This document shows, piece after piece, positions 1-11,705 of a DNA stretch of 64,000 nucleotides (within the stretch, counting starts at the first letter, position 1; each line of letters opens with the position of its first letter). The notes under the pieces are model-generated. The model made no database searches, was not told the DNA's origin, and was given only the letters and a program-made list of their open reading frames with translations. The translations under genes and the position numbers were made by a program. The DNA comes from Ampullaceana balthica (Eukaryota > Mollusca > Gastropoda > Lymnaeidae). Where the stretch lies: assembly GCA_944989445.1 (NCBI GenBank), contig CALYLW010000680.1, positions 448,936 to 512,935 on the forward strand, read 5' to 3'.

Positions 1-585
1 TGACTGGTCAAAGATCCCTTAAATGGGGGTCGAGTGTACAATCAATAAAACCTGAGTAAATCAAGGGTGTAGCACAGTAAAGCAGTCCCTGCATGCGATA
101 TACTAAAAAAAACATTGATCGATTGAAACTGGTATGGGAGCGGGCGGGCGGGGGGGGGGCAGGTTTTACCGCCTAACTCCCCTGTCCTCTTCCCCATTTC
201 GGTTCAGGTGTCCATCGCAGTTAGACCATCTGCACGCAGACTTTAACCAAAACATCGATGTCTGATTGTTGGAATTAGTATTCTTTAATATTCAATGTTA
301 TGTTTTATTTTAATTAACATTGACATGGGGATTGCCTGGAATTGGTGAAAATAGCAGATAGATTAAAGAGATTTCAGGGATGAGACGTAAGGAGTTACAA
401 CCGCGTATTTTACGTTGGCTTACACGTGAGGAGACGGGATGTACAAATGAATTCTGGTCCACATTTGAGCTAGTTGTGTAGCATTGACAGGTGATGACAT
501 TTGCCGCTCCATTACCCTCCTTTATAATACTCAGCGTTAAGTTGAAAATGCCAGCCCCCCCCCCTTTTTTTTTAACCCTCCTAAC
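1..585. other. no gene seen
   Basis: AT-rich sequence with short homopolymer runs (a G run near 150-160, a C/T run near 555-573). I see no exon-like open frame or element ends. Confidence 0.5.
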
Positions 586-1105
586 AAAACTTTAAAATAA
601 GACAAACCCCGTAAAAACAAAGTTTTTAACTATAAATCTCTTATATATAAGACATAACTAAAAGTATTGATTATGTGCAAACGCGACAAACATATACAAA
701 GTGAAACCGAAATTATCTCCCCTGGCTTTAAAACTGGGGGAAGGGGGAGAGGTGTGGACATGGACGGGTGGCGTCAACGCGTTAACTCAACTCCAGGTGG
801 TTTACCTGGTTTAAACACGAGATGTGTTCACCGGTGGCTGGCCTGAAGTCAAGTGACCCGTAAAATGTAAACGATAGCGACCGCTACATATAGTTTATAT
901 AGATAAAATAAAAATGCATTAATTTAAATACGGTACGTTCGATCGATCTGAAATTTTGATACGATGCATTGTTAGGTGACACGGGGACGTGTTCTAAATT
1001 TCAGCTCGATGGCTTTACGGGAAGTGGGTCATTTTGTACTTTTGTTTTTCCGCGGGCCCAAGACAGAGAGAAAGAGACGGCGGTGAAGTTAATATAAGGG
1101 ATTTA
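586..1105 (+). repeat. dispersed ~0.5 kb repeat, copy 1
   Basis: The left part reads GTAAAAACAAAGTTTTT followed by a TATAAATC..TTATATA motif. The right part contains CGATCGATCTGAAATTTTGA and ends in ATATAAGGGATTTAAAAA. The next copy follows head to tail with the same order of blocks. Related copies lie at 1106-1650, 6988-7480, 37816-38366 and a fragment near 19.45 kb. AAATCCCTTATAT-like words occur near both ends in opposite orientation, so a foldback or MITE-like element is possible. The family is not recognised and no coding capacity is seen. Confidence 0.7.
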
Positions 1106-1650
1106 AAAATAAAACAAACCCGTAAAAACAAAGTTTTTGAGTATAAATCCATTATATATGAGACATAACTAACAGTATTGATTATTTTCAAACGCGACAA
1201 ACATTTACAGACTGAATCTGTCTTAACTCAACTTTGCTTCATAACCCTGGGAGAGGGGAAAAGTCTGGTCACCGGTCGCTTGACCGAGCTCAGCGTGACA
1301 CGTAAAATGTAAACAAAAGCACGCCGGTACTTTGATGGGTCGCGTCAAAGCGTCAACTCAAACTCTCATGTGGAAAAAAAAACAATAACAAACAGTGAAT
1401 TTGAATTACATACGTTATATGAGGATAAACTAAAAACGCATAAATTTAATTACGGTAAGTTCGATCGATCTGAAATTTTGATACGATGCATTGTTAGGTG
1501 AGACGGGTCCGTGTGCCCAATTTCAGCTCGATCGGATCACGGGAAGTGGGTCATTTTTTACTTTTGTTTTTCCGCCCGCCCAAGACAGACAGAGAGAGAT
1601 GACGACAGAGACGGCGGTGAAGTTAATATAAGGGATTTAAAAAACAAATG
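1106..1650 (+). repeat. dispersed ~0.5 kb repeat, copy 2
   Basis: Same block order as the preceding copy: GTAAAAACAAAGTTTTTGAG, the ACGCGACAAACATTTACAG block, the CGATCGATCTGAAATTTTGA block and the terminal ATATAAGGGATTT. It directly abuts copy 1, forming a head-to-tail dimer. The inverted copy at 37816-38366 is closer to this unit than to copy 1, for example in the AGACTGAATCTGT block. Confidence 0.7.
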
Positions 1651-2726
1651 CGTTTTTACAAATGGGTTTTACCCATTCAAAAATCTCAACTCCTTAATTC
1701 CTGTCCGAAGGAACAGGGAACACAATTTGTGTAAGAACTCTACTCTGGTCACCCAGTAGTTTGGTGCGAGTCAATGAAGTACGGTACAGAAGTCGACCAC
1801 CGGCTGAAGGAAACAGGAAACTGGTTTCTAGTTGGACAGAACCACGCCCGACCCCAGCACTGAGAGGGGGGAGGAGAGGTTAGCCGGTGAATGACTGAAG
1901 ACCAGATGAATTATTCTACCCGTGTATATGGTGAAAAATATGGTTTTTAAAAAAAACGATCTAATTTACTTGCCAATTAAATTAACATTTATATTAGAGA
2001 CATGCTTAAACTTAAAAGAAAATCTTGCAAAAAATAAAATTTTAAGTTATAATTTTATTGGGCTAATATTATTTGACCGTTATTTGATATTTGTAAAATA
2101 CTATTATAGAACCAAAAAAAAAGCAATCCCCGTATCAATACTGGCTCAAAAGATGAACAACAATCCTAAAATTATGTTTCTAAATTCACTAAACAGTTAA
2201 AGGCGTGTAATGAGGATCATTTTCCATTGAAACAACAAGAACTGGAATACCGCCATCTACATTCATAAACTGTGATATCAAGGCTACCAAGGCGCCCAGT
2301 GTGTCTATGGCGGAGGGGGGGGAGAGGGGGTTGTACTCGCTAATCATGGCATTAACATTTTTATTGATCGCCTCCATCGACTCCATCACATGATAATACA
2401 TGATGACCTTTGAACTGACACGCGCCTGGTCAGCAGAAATCTGGACTCACCGTGGAGGTCACACGCGCGATTACTTCCCATGTCGGCCCAATGGCAAAGG
2501 TAGGTAACTACGATCATGCTCGCTTCCGAGGCTTGTAATGAATGAGTTCAATGTTTACATCCACTCTGTGGTGAGGATAACTGTAGTATCATCATCAGGA
2601 TAGATCCGTCAGTCGCGAACTCTAGGTGCGTACAAAAGCGTGTATCTTAATTAGATTAATGGTCGAGACGCATTCAATGATTGAGTATATATAGAATATA
2701 CCATATTATACATGTTATAGTATACA
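1651..2726. other. no supported gene
   Basis: AT-rich sequence. On the minus strand an open stretch of about 86 codons (about 2446-2189) reads somewhat protein-like but has no recognisable family and no clear pair of splice sites; see findings. Nothing else is supported. Confidence 0.4.
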
Positions 2727-2885
2727 TGCGGCTGGATAGCGAAGTCAGTAGTGCGCTCGCCTCACAAAGCTGAGGGGCGTCGGGATCGAGCCCATGCAAA
2801 GCCACAATATAAAATGATACGCCAAGAAAGTCCTCCGCTGACCCCTGGGAGGGAATTGGGGCACCCACCACGTATAAACAAGCCA
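2727..2885 (+). mobile_element. tRNA-derived SINE (type 2)
   Basis: The head resembles a tRNA gene with pol III internal promoters. An A-box-like TAGCGAAGTCAGTAGTGCGC (about 2737-2756) is followed, at tRNA-like spacing, by a B-box-like GGGATCGAGCCC (about 2779-2791). A non-tRNA body then runs to about 2885. The body differs from the SINEs at 5.3, 10.1 and 31.8 kb. The box sequences are degenerate, so this is a transposed copy and not a functional tRNA gene. The right boundary is approximate. Confidence 0.6.
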
Positions 2886-5310
2886 TCAGTAAGCTTTAAT
2901 GGAAACATCGGTCATGGGACTTACTTTTTTTACTATACATGTATACGTAATTATTATCAAAATCCGTCTAATTGTCCTTATATTTAGGCAGAAAATACAC
3001 CTAAAAGTGCCTCATTCTAACGACATCGTTAGTGTGGCTGTGAGCTGTGCCTGTGCTTTGACTAGTAAATGTTTTCATTTGAAGATACATTGTGCATGCA
3101 TTCATACATAAGCATTGCCATTTGAAATAACGAAAGTTTAGTTCCTATTACAAAAACTCTTTGTCTTCTAGTCATTACTCATGTTACCGGTATTCTTCTC
3201 TGTAACAAAGACACAATTTATGTAAGCGCGTGCTGCCCATTTCCATTTCCCAAACAGAGCAACAAAAGAAGGGTGGCTTCACAACAACAAAGATTATCTG
3301 TGCTACATGTCCAATGGAGAAGTGTCAAGGGGAGAGAATAAAATCAATGTATGACAAGGGTCAGCACCCGTGGTGGGTGTTTAGTATTGGCCTCAGCTTC
3401 TATCTGTCTACTCTACAAGACTACAACCAACCATGGTACGGCCAGGGTGTCTGTCGGTCGAGGCGGTGGCTCGGTGCTGACATTTCCAGGTTATCCGTAA
3501 CTCGAGCTGTTTACGATCAAATCCATTAGCGTCAACGAGCGGACTCCACAGAAGGAATACAAACAATAGCTCCGGCACTTAAAACATGCTGCTGTTTCAG
3601 TGAGTGACATCATCAGTAGCAGTAACTTAGTGCCGACATTAGACAACAAAGTAAGAAGTCCCTTGTTTTGTATCGAGTCTACAATTTAGGATCCTCATAA
3701 ATTATCTTATCTATGACAGAGGCCCCTTTCAATTCAATATATTATTGAGTCCTACGCAAATTGAAACGTTGGACCTGCTTCAAGCTTCATCTATCTGAAA
3801 TTTAAACTTCTGTAATATTATATGTATTGGCATTTTGATTCTGTTATAATGTATCTGTCGAAATTTTGAAACTCTTTCGATCATTTTTTCAATCTGAATT
3901 CATAATCAGTTGTATATTTTTGAATTTTATCACATTATATGATGAAAATATTGATTACAAGATCGAACTTTTATTCCCATTTAATCTTTATTAACCGGGG
4001 CTTTTCATTAAAAAAAACAACAACACTACTGGCGTTTATTATCAACTCTCGTGACTCTGGCGTAGGTCTAAGTGAAGTGGTTGGGGAGGTTATTTTCAGA
4101 GATTGGCACCACTCGTAGGTCTGTGTACAGGTGTGGATGAGATTAAGATTGTGTCTGTGTGTCGGGTCGGCGCAGTAGATACACGTGTGTGTGCCCCCAG
4201 GATAGTCAAGCGCGTGTACCACAAGTTTAATCTATGTGGATAGTAGAGTACCGCTACGCGATCTGCTGCTCAGTAATCACACGATTAGGATAACAGCTGA
4301 TTAACGCCTCCTCCTCCACACACACCCCCCCCCCGGGCCACTCACTCAAAAAACTTAAACCTGTTACTTTCTAAGTATCTCTACAACAAAAAAACTGTTT
4401 TGCTCTACTAAATATGGTTATTGAATGGAGCATCAATGAGCCTAAAAAAGGACGCCAAAATAAAAAAAATTTAAAAAGACAACAACCTAACATATCGGCC
4501 AAAAGCCTTCCTCGAAAAATAAACCTTTTAAAATAAAGTAAAATTTTACCGGGGTCACTATATTAGCAATATTTAAATAATGGTATTAAAAAAATAATTA
4601 AAAACAACACACATACACACACACAAACACACTCACAAACTGATGACTCAAACAAAGTGTCCAACAGTTCGTGAGTTCATGATATGTTACAACAACAGGA
4701 CGTATATTTAGCTTGAGAACTGAGAGAGACGAGATATTGTTCAGTTCCGATGTTAAAGACTTCCCCAGACTGTCACTGCGTACACTTCAAGCTCCAGGAC
4801 TTAGGTGTTTATTGTCAGCGCCGGGAATCGCTCGCGCCGCAAATCAATAACGTGTTTCTGCACCAAAATGTCTTGTAATCCCCCCCTCCCACAATCCATT
4901 ATTATAACTCCCGCTGCCTTCTTGACGTCACAAAAGAGAATCTTCAGTCTTAAGCGTCCTTATCAAATAGCCGCCGCGCTAACTGGAGGGAAGCAGAAAT
5001 CTGTAAATATTACCATCTGTTGGAGGCTATGGGATGTGTTGACATTCTTCGCTCATAATCAACAAGAGAACCAAAAAATATTTTAAAAAGAGGGTGCCTA
5101 GAGATGGAAGGATGGGATGTGATGGTAGGGGGGCTGAATGGTAGGGGAGTGCTAGGTGTTAGGTTAGTGCTGGATGTTAGGAAAGAGGTTTGTGCATAGC
5201 ACGTTTAAGCACGGCGTAAATTTGAGAGACGCTCATAATGAGTGAAGTTTATTTGGAAGTCGGAGACCGCGACAGGTATGGTAAAACTGTAAAACGGGTG
5301 GGTTTATATT
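2886..5310. other. no gene seen
   Basis: No exon-like frame with convincing splice sites and no known domain. There are short CA-rich stretches near 4315 and 4605-4630 and generally AT-rich sequence. Nothing further is supported. Confidence 0.5.
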
Positions 5311-5565
5311 ATCTTATCTATACAGACGCACCTTCTATGCAGAAGATAATTGCGTCCACAGACCATGACCGATGATCTGTTGGCAAGTGATGCAGCGTTC
5401 ACAGGCCACGGCTTTGAGGGTTCCACGCATTACCCAGCCGCCTAACTAGTGTTAGGTACCCATTCGGAGCTGGGTGACTCAGAACAAATCCTTGCCTTCC
5501 CATGGATTCGAGCCCGTGACCAACGGTACGCCAGTCGAGCGCGCTGCCCCTCGGCCACCGTGTCT
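5311..5565 (-). mobile_element. tRNA-derived SINE (type 1), copy 1
   Basis: On the minus strand it starts at about 5565 with a tRNA-like head. The A box is GTGGCCGAGGGGCAGCGCGC-like and the B box is GGGCTCGAATCC. It then has a ~150 bp body and a tail ending in a GAAGG.GCGTCTGTATAGATA-type sequence. The same element occurs at 10064-10341 and 31813-32088. This copy lacks the short GC-rich block (GACGCCCTAGGCCCCGGG) present in copy 2. The tail closely matches that of the LINE fragment at 29.6-30.17 kb, suggesting it is mobilised by that LINE family. Confidence 0.8.
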
Positions 5566-6927
5566 CCACGGTTTAATGGGAGGTAGGATGGTAGGACCTG
5601 AGCTTTTGTTCATACCACTATGTTTGATTAAGTGAGTGATAAAATCATTCTTGTGTTTCATTCCTGGTCTAGTCACCTGTGGAGAATTCAACCTATATTG
5701 AAATTGAAAGATTTGTTGCCCGTGCCATTCATTTAAAGGTTTTAATTGTATTTTTAGATAAACATGACGCAAATATAAAAAAGTGTTGCAAGGAAAAAAC
5801 AGGGAGGGACGAGTCAATCAATTAGGAAGCGTTGTAATAATACATCTGCAGCCTCTTCAAGTTGTTTTGCTTTCATGATTAAATCACGGGATTGTCAAAG
5901 GAAAACAAATTCAATCGTATCACAGCCTGCCAGTTGGAGCTATAATTAATAGTTAAATCTACTTTTCTTTTTCTTTTCCTCCCCCCCCCCTTTTTTTTTA
6001 AACTGAACATCCACACACAACTCCACTGACAGAACTGACACACACAACTCCACTGACAGAAGTCTATCAAAACGCTAATTATTTAGGTTAATGTTTTAAC
6101 GCCATGTTTTTTACAGTATAACTAATGGAATAAATCGTTTAAAATAAATTGTACTAAGCAGTAGATAGTAATATCAAACTTTCGTACTAGTTTCCTTATA
6201 ATTTTAAAGATAATATCTATACATATATTTATTGTTTTTTCTTCACAATATGAAAAAAAAACTGACAGAGAATGAAATGTATTGACATTTAAATATCTTT
6301 CGGTTCAACTTGTCCATCAATTTAAAAAAAAATTATGTTCGCTCTCTCCTGGAGGTATAAGACGTTCCCTTAGGCTCGGGGCAGACTATGACATCTTCGT
6401 GGGAGTTGAGTTAAAGACCGCGCACTGCCGCCATCGTCTTTGTGCACCTAAGCGGTGTAATAATCATAACGCCGGGCCGCGAAAAACAGGCTGTCCCGTC
6501 CCACAGGCTGTTCCGACAGACTGCTCCGACAGCTCAGGGACGCGTTGTTGTGATAATAATCGGACCTTCTGTTTGCATTGAGCTGGGGGTTCCATTCCTG
6601 TAATAACACTGGCTCGTGTATGCGTGGCACCCCGGTGAGGGAAGGGACAGCGGGCAACTCTCTAATGAGCTGTGAAAAGACGTTCTACATCAGGGGTTCT
6701 CGGTGTGTTACGCTGCTAAAATTACGTGAAGAAGATGCACTAATAATAATTTTAAAACACTGTTTTCTACTGGTCTGTGGGTCTGGTCTAGCGCTTGAAT
6801 TCTAGTTTCACGACGGTTTTCCAGTTGTTCGTCGAAATCCAAGGTTCAAATTTTAGTTTAAACTTGGCACGAACATGTTGAGTTGACGGAACTAAGCCAA
6901 AATTAAATTACGATCTAACTTTTTTTC
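5566..6927. other. no gene seen
   Basis: AT-rich sequence with poly-C/poly-T near 5980-6000 and a short CACACAACTCCACTGACAGA direct repeat near 6013-6062. No coding exon is supported. Confidence 0.5.
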
Positions 6928-6987
6928 TTTTTTAAAGTTGATTTCTATATCAATTTTATCGTAAGGAAAAAAACAAGGGCTCAGTCT

Positions 6988-7480
6988 TATTAAATCCTTT
7001 ATATTAACTCGTGGTGTCTGCACCCATGATTGCTTGATTGCTTGTCGCCAAAACTTTTGATCGATTTTTAACCCACTTGCTCGTAAGCTAGCGAGCTGAA
7101 ATTTTGCAGGCAGTTTTGTACCGATAATAAAAACAATGTATCAAAATTTCAGATCGATCGCATGTACCGTAATTAAATTATTAATTTTTTAGATTATTTT
7201 ATTGATGCCTATGTATCATGCTATTTTTTGAGATAGAGCGTCGCGGTGCGCATTATATTGAACAACCTTTCTGTCGCGCAATAAGGTGCGTATTTTATTG
7301 ACAACACTTTTTATAAACATATTCCTGATCGGTGCGCATTATATTAAACATGTTTTACGACACAACTGCAATTTTGTATTTCTGGATGGTCTGGCGCTGC
7401 GTATTATAATGAACATTCTTTTAGTTACGTCTCGTACATAAAGGATTTATAGTGAAAAACTTGGTTTTTTACGTTTTTTA
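6988..7480 (-). repeat. dispersed ~0.5 kb repeat, divergent copy
   Basis: Inverted relative to the copies at 0.6-1.65 kb. It begins TAAATCCTTTATATTAACT, contains ATCAAAATTTCAGATCGATC (7140-7159) and ends with the GTCTCGTACATAAAGGATTT and GGTTTTTTACG blocks. The middle (about 7225-7430) is expanded by three or four degenerate ~55 bp units built on GGTGCGCATTATATTGAAC. Confidence 0.6.
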
Positions 7481-8088
7481 AAATATTTTTACATTGATTT
7501 CATTATTCAATAAATTTATTACCTACTTATTGCCTTTAAGCGAAATCCATTAATATCATACACGCCAGTAGAACAAACAGTGTATTTACTCAGGGTCCAA
7601 CTTTTCATTGTGCCAAAACAATCGTTATCCACTTCAGTCTGAGGTGTGTGTGTACATCCGCGTGAACAACAGATAATATAAACATTTATTCTATTCCGAC
7701 AGGCGCTCTTGGGAACTCATTTGTTGGACGAGGCATTTTTTAAATAAAATATGTTGTTCCATATATTCGTGGAGGAAGTAAAACGTCCTTTAACACTGTG
7801 TTCTTGCTGTGGGTTTATGTACTGTCTCACGTTTATACTGCAACTTAACATCTCAATTCGAGTGAAACTAACTTTAAACATGAACGTTTTCAAATCTGCC
7901 CAGCGCGTCTGAGTCTTCCACATGTATCCTTGGATTTCGACTTTTACCTCACTGATTCGAAATATATGATTGTAACAATTGTAACAATTTGAAAACCCTG
8001 TTGATCGGACATGAGATGCAGAGCGCTGCAGTGAGTTCATGCTTCATTGCCTGCATTGAAAGTTTAAATGGATAGCACCGCTCGTTGC

Positions 8089-8244
8089 CAGACGCGTAGC
8101 TGGGTTTTCCGCGCCCTTGGTTAATTCATTTTTGGCGCCTTTGAGAAATAGAGCCAAATTGTAAGGAATAAGTTGGTTATTGAAGGATTAGCCCTCGGCG
8201 CCCTTGGCAACTGCCCCAGATGCAAAGTCGTTGTTACACCTCTG
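8089..8244 (+). mobile_element. hAT-like MITE (CAGA..GTA family), copy 1
   Basis: Short element with ends CAGACGCGTAGCTGGG and GTTACACCTCTG (inverted: CAGAGGTGTAAC). It is flanked by a perfect 8-bp direct repeat CTCGTTGC (8081-8088 and 8245-8252). An 8-bp target duplication with CAGRGGYGTA-like ends is typical of hAT superfamily elements. At 156 bp it cannot encode a transposase and would depend on one elsewhere. A second copy lies at 39340-39499. Confidence 0.8.
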
Positions 8245-8426
8245 CTCGTTGCATTCATAGTCCACAGACACCGGAGCGGCAGGTAACTGGATGGTAAAAC
8301 AATTTAAGACAATATAAAGATATTTTCAATCCTGATTTCATGGTGTAGTTTATCCCTTCCTTTGCCAAATCATCTGAGCTCTGTTTTTCCTTACGATAAA
8401 ATTGATATAGAAATCAACTTTAAAAA

Positions 8427-10063
8427 AATAAAATATTGTTAGTTAGTTCTTAGTTCTGTCAAATCAAATCATCTCCCTTCTTAAAAGAGTTATGCGCCTT
8501 AAATTCTAGGACACAGACAGTTTAGGTCATAACAATTTGGGCCGTGAAAATGATACGCGGTTTACCTTCATGCCATTTCTCTTTTTACTGTGTATGGATC
8601 AACACGTCAGAATACAATGTGATGGGACGAGACACACACACCGTATGAGCTACCTGACATATGGCTCAAAGAGCGTTAATGATTTGATATGCTTAACCTT
8701 CAAGTCGGCACTGTAGGAAACCACCTCCTCCCCCCCCCAATCCCTCTTAAAAATACGCGAGGAATCTCAAACGTCCTAGCAAGGCCCCATGAATCACACA
8801 AGAAGGATGAAGGAACTAACGTTACAACTACATTGGCTAAGTGAGTTTTGGAGTTGGACTGAATCACGGTATACGACAAGGCCACAAGCCAATCTTATAG
8901 CAAGCCGGAGTTTTATCTACTGACGCAATTAGATAGAATGTTAAACTCTCAGTTCAGTTTTAATCTTTCTGGATAGATTCCTATTCTGAAAACGTTTATT
9001 TCTCATATGAGTTTTAATCTTTTTGAAAGATTATAAATGTAATATAAGTTCCGAATTCATGTAGTTGACTTTCTACCTATTCCTTGGATACAAGAAGCCT
9101 CCAACGCTAAGCAGTTCATCCCCTCTTGCACCGCACGACAGTTCTGTCAGAGAAAATAAACTTTCACGGTAGCTGGTGTGTGTCTAAAAGAGAATGTTTG
9201 GGGTTGGGGGGGGGCACCAGATGAACACTGTATAGGGGGAGGGTGTAGACATTGAGAAGTGGGAGGTGGGGGCGTGTGTGGGGGTGATGGGGTGGAGGGG
9301 GGCCTGGCAGTCAGTAAGAACTATTGCAGTGACGATAGAGTGTTGACTCGAGCTGTGTGTGGCGTATCTACTCAACAAAAGATACCTAAAGATTGAACAG
9401 TGTAGGTGTGGGGGATGGAGGGAGGGAGGGGGGAAACGAAAGGGCCCTGAGGCGGTCACGTGGTGGTGGTGGTGGTAAGGGTTCGAATACCAGATGAATC
9501 TACAGAAGCGATTCTCAAAAATCTCAGCCAAGAGAATAAATATGAAGGAAAAAAAATGGACAATTTCTGATCTAAATAAAATTTGACAGTAATGACTACC
9601 GGGGACCCACTGAATCAACATATTAATTTAATTCTGTTCTACAGACAGCCACTTTAAGATACACAAAAACAAATGTGTGCGGGGTAATCAACAAAGCACC
9701 GAATAACTTTCCTTTTATGTTTATTGTTTCATTCAAGTGAATACACGATCTTTGTTCAGATAAAATATCAATAAAAATATAGATAGAGAGAATTCACGGC
9801 AGATAGTTGGCGGAGAGTGCACTAATAAATATGTAAATACATTTTTGCACAATTTTTTTTTAGGGATGTAAACATCAACAAGTTAAATGAAATTTATTTG
9901 AAAATGATTCATGCAGAATAGTTGCCAAGTGCAATGAACAAAATATTAGCACTGAAAAATTTGGGGGTAACGTTTTTGTTTCGTTTTACACTTCGTCTTC
10001 ATCTCCGTCAACAAGTTAAATATCTAACTCTACACGACCCCACTCAAATAGTTAATAAAACAA
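8427..10063. other. no gene seen
   Basis: Includes a G-rich/CACC-rich stretch (9190-9470) that opens a long minus-strand frame through low complexity only. No recognisable exon, element end or RNA gene. Confidence 0.5.
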
Positions 10064-10341
10064 CTTATCTTATCTTATCAATATAGGCGCTCCTTCTATG
10101 CAGAAGATAATTGCGTCCACAGACCATGACAGATGATCTGTTGGCAAGTGATGCAGCGTTCACAGGCCACGGCTTTGTGGGTTCTACGCATTACCCAGCC
10201 GCCTAACTAGTGTTAGGTACCCATTCGGAGCTGGGTGACTCAGGGACGCCCTAGGCCCCGGGAACAAATCCTTGCCTTGACATGGATTCGAACCCGTGAC
10301 CATCGGTACGCCAGTCGAGCGCGCTGCCACTCGACCACCAC
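10064..10341 (-). mobile_element. tRNA-derived SINE (type 1), copy 2
   Basis: On the minus strand the tRNA-like head lies at the right end: an A box in GGTGGTCGAGTGGCAGCGCG and a B box GGGTTCGAATCC. The tail at the left end carries repeated GATAAG units (TTATCTTATC on the plus strand). This copy has the most intact promoter boxes of the three and includes the GC-rich block missing from copy 1. Confidence 0.85.
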
Positions 10342-10534
10342 TTTTAATACAACTGAAATATCGCAGGTATGAAGCAAGTTTATCAAATCAACGCAGATAT
10401 ATTCAAAAACGAATGGTAGTAGTAAGTAAAACTAACAATCTGATTGTCAATCAATGTTAGCCCTCAATGCAAAGGGAAATAGTTTCCTAACGGGAAAAAA
10501 TATATGGTACAGAGAATAGAAATGCTATATGGTA

Positions 10535-10798
10535 TGGGAGATCCATGATGTCATCTCCATTGTGTAACAAGAAGTCGATGTCGTCATCACTCGTATTACG
10601 TGACTTACAAGACGTTTTCTTATATGTTACCGGACGCCTATGAGGCAATCAGTTCTGTGTTACATGACTTACAAGACGTTATACCATATTTTACCGGACG
10701 CCTATGAGGTAATCAGTTCTGTATTACAGGACTACAAGACACTATACCATAATATGTTACTAGACGACCATGACGTCATCACCCCTGCGTTACATGGC
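10535..10798. repeat. 64-bp tandem repeat, ~4 copies
   Basis: Degenerate units built on GTTACATGACTTACAAGACG, then TTACCGGACGCCTATGAGG, then AATCAGTTCTGT. The middle copies are most alike and the outer ones have diverged. The 115-codon open frame over it is a product of the repeat. Confidence 0.75.
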
Positions 10799-11356
10799 GT
10801 CCAGTTTCCTCGCTTGTTTGCCATCGATAAAACTGATAAGATTAATGTTAACAATAACAAAAGAACGACAACCGTCGGAGTTAATGACTGCGGGGGATTT
10901 AAGAGTTTGGAGTCACTGGGTTCTCTGCTCTTTATAGTTCTCTGGTTGATAACAATTTCATTACGTCATCGGGTGAATATCTTCTGATCCGAATACTCTC
11001 CACGGTGAATTTTTTTCTTCTAAAATGTCATTTTAAAAAAAAATAATAAAAAAAAAGATTTTAAAAAAGCTATTTTTGAATAGTAAACAAATAAAAGACA
11101 AAACAAAATTTGAGGAGAATAAAAGTAGACGAGTCCTTAAAGCAAAATAATAATAATGTATATTTTATTACTTTTGTAGCCATAATTTCCCAATTGCTTA
11201 TCTTTCCGCTTTTTGCAGATTATGGATCTTCAATATAGTTTCATACTTATAGTGGATATAAAGTAGACGGATTTGTTAGTAATTTTAAGTTTCCAATTAC
11301 TTTAGCATAGACAAAACAGAAGTTTTTATGTTAACTAAAATAAGCGATACCCCTCC
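10799..11356. other. no gene seen
   Basis: AT-rich, with A-rich runs near 11030-11060. Nothing supported. Confidence 0.5.
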
Positions 11357-11705
11357 GTTATATAGCCATCAAGAGGTTTGTGGTACCTATGTTATAAGGC
11401 CACAAAGAGGTTTGCGGTACCTATGTTATAAGGCCATCACCATGTTTGTGGTACCTCTGTTATAAGGCCATCACAATCTTTGTGGTACCTCTGTTATAAG
11501 GCCACCAAGAGGTTTGCGGTACCTCTGTTATAAGGCCATCACAAGTTTTGTGGTACCTCTGTTATAGAGCCATCACAAGTTTTGTGGTACCTCTGTTATA
11601 AGGCCATCACAAGGTTTGTGGTACCTATATTATAAGGCCATCACAATGTTTGTGGTACCTCTGTTATAGAGCCATCACAAGTTTTGTGGTACCTCTGTTA
11701 TAAAC
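11357..11705. repeat. 34-bp minisatellite, ~10 copies
   Basis: Unit GTTATAAGGCCATCACAAGG followed by TTTGTGGTACCTCT. Each unit holds a GGTACC site. The first unit or two are the most divergent (CATCAAGAGG, CACAAAGAGG). Confidence 0.85.

Larger units (their letters stand above)
6928..8426. mobile_element. candidate TIR element, 1.5 kb
   Basis: A near-perfect ~50 bp inverted repeat frames this interval. The left arm (6928-6984) reads TTTTTTAAAGTTGATTTC..., continues TATATCAATTTTATCGTAAG and ends in a CTCAG-type sequence. The right arm (about 8374-8426) is its reverse complement. The interior holds a copy of the dispersed 0.5 kb repeat and a hAT-like MITE, and has no transposase frame. It could be a non-autonomous DNA transposon with nested insertions, or two inverted copies of a short repeat. 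No target-site duplication is obvious. Confidence 0.45.

Noticed and set aside
9184..9621. 145-residue minus-strand ORF, His/Pro-rich
   Set aside because: Low-complexity G-rich tract; no splice context or family match.
10276..10341. Possible tRNA gene on the minus strand
   Set aside because: The A and B boxes are those of a SINE head; the sequence lacks a proper cloverleaf and continues into a repeated body and LINE-like tail.
11357..11705. CRISPR-like regular repeats (34 bp), also at 16.86, 24.06 and 49.63 kb
   Set aside because: Units are contiguous tandem repeats without unique spacers, in a eukaryotic genome.
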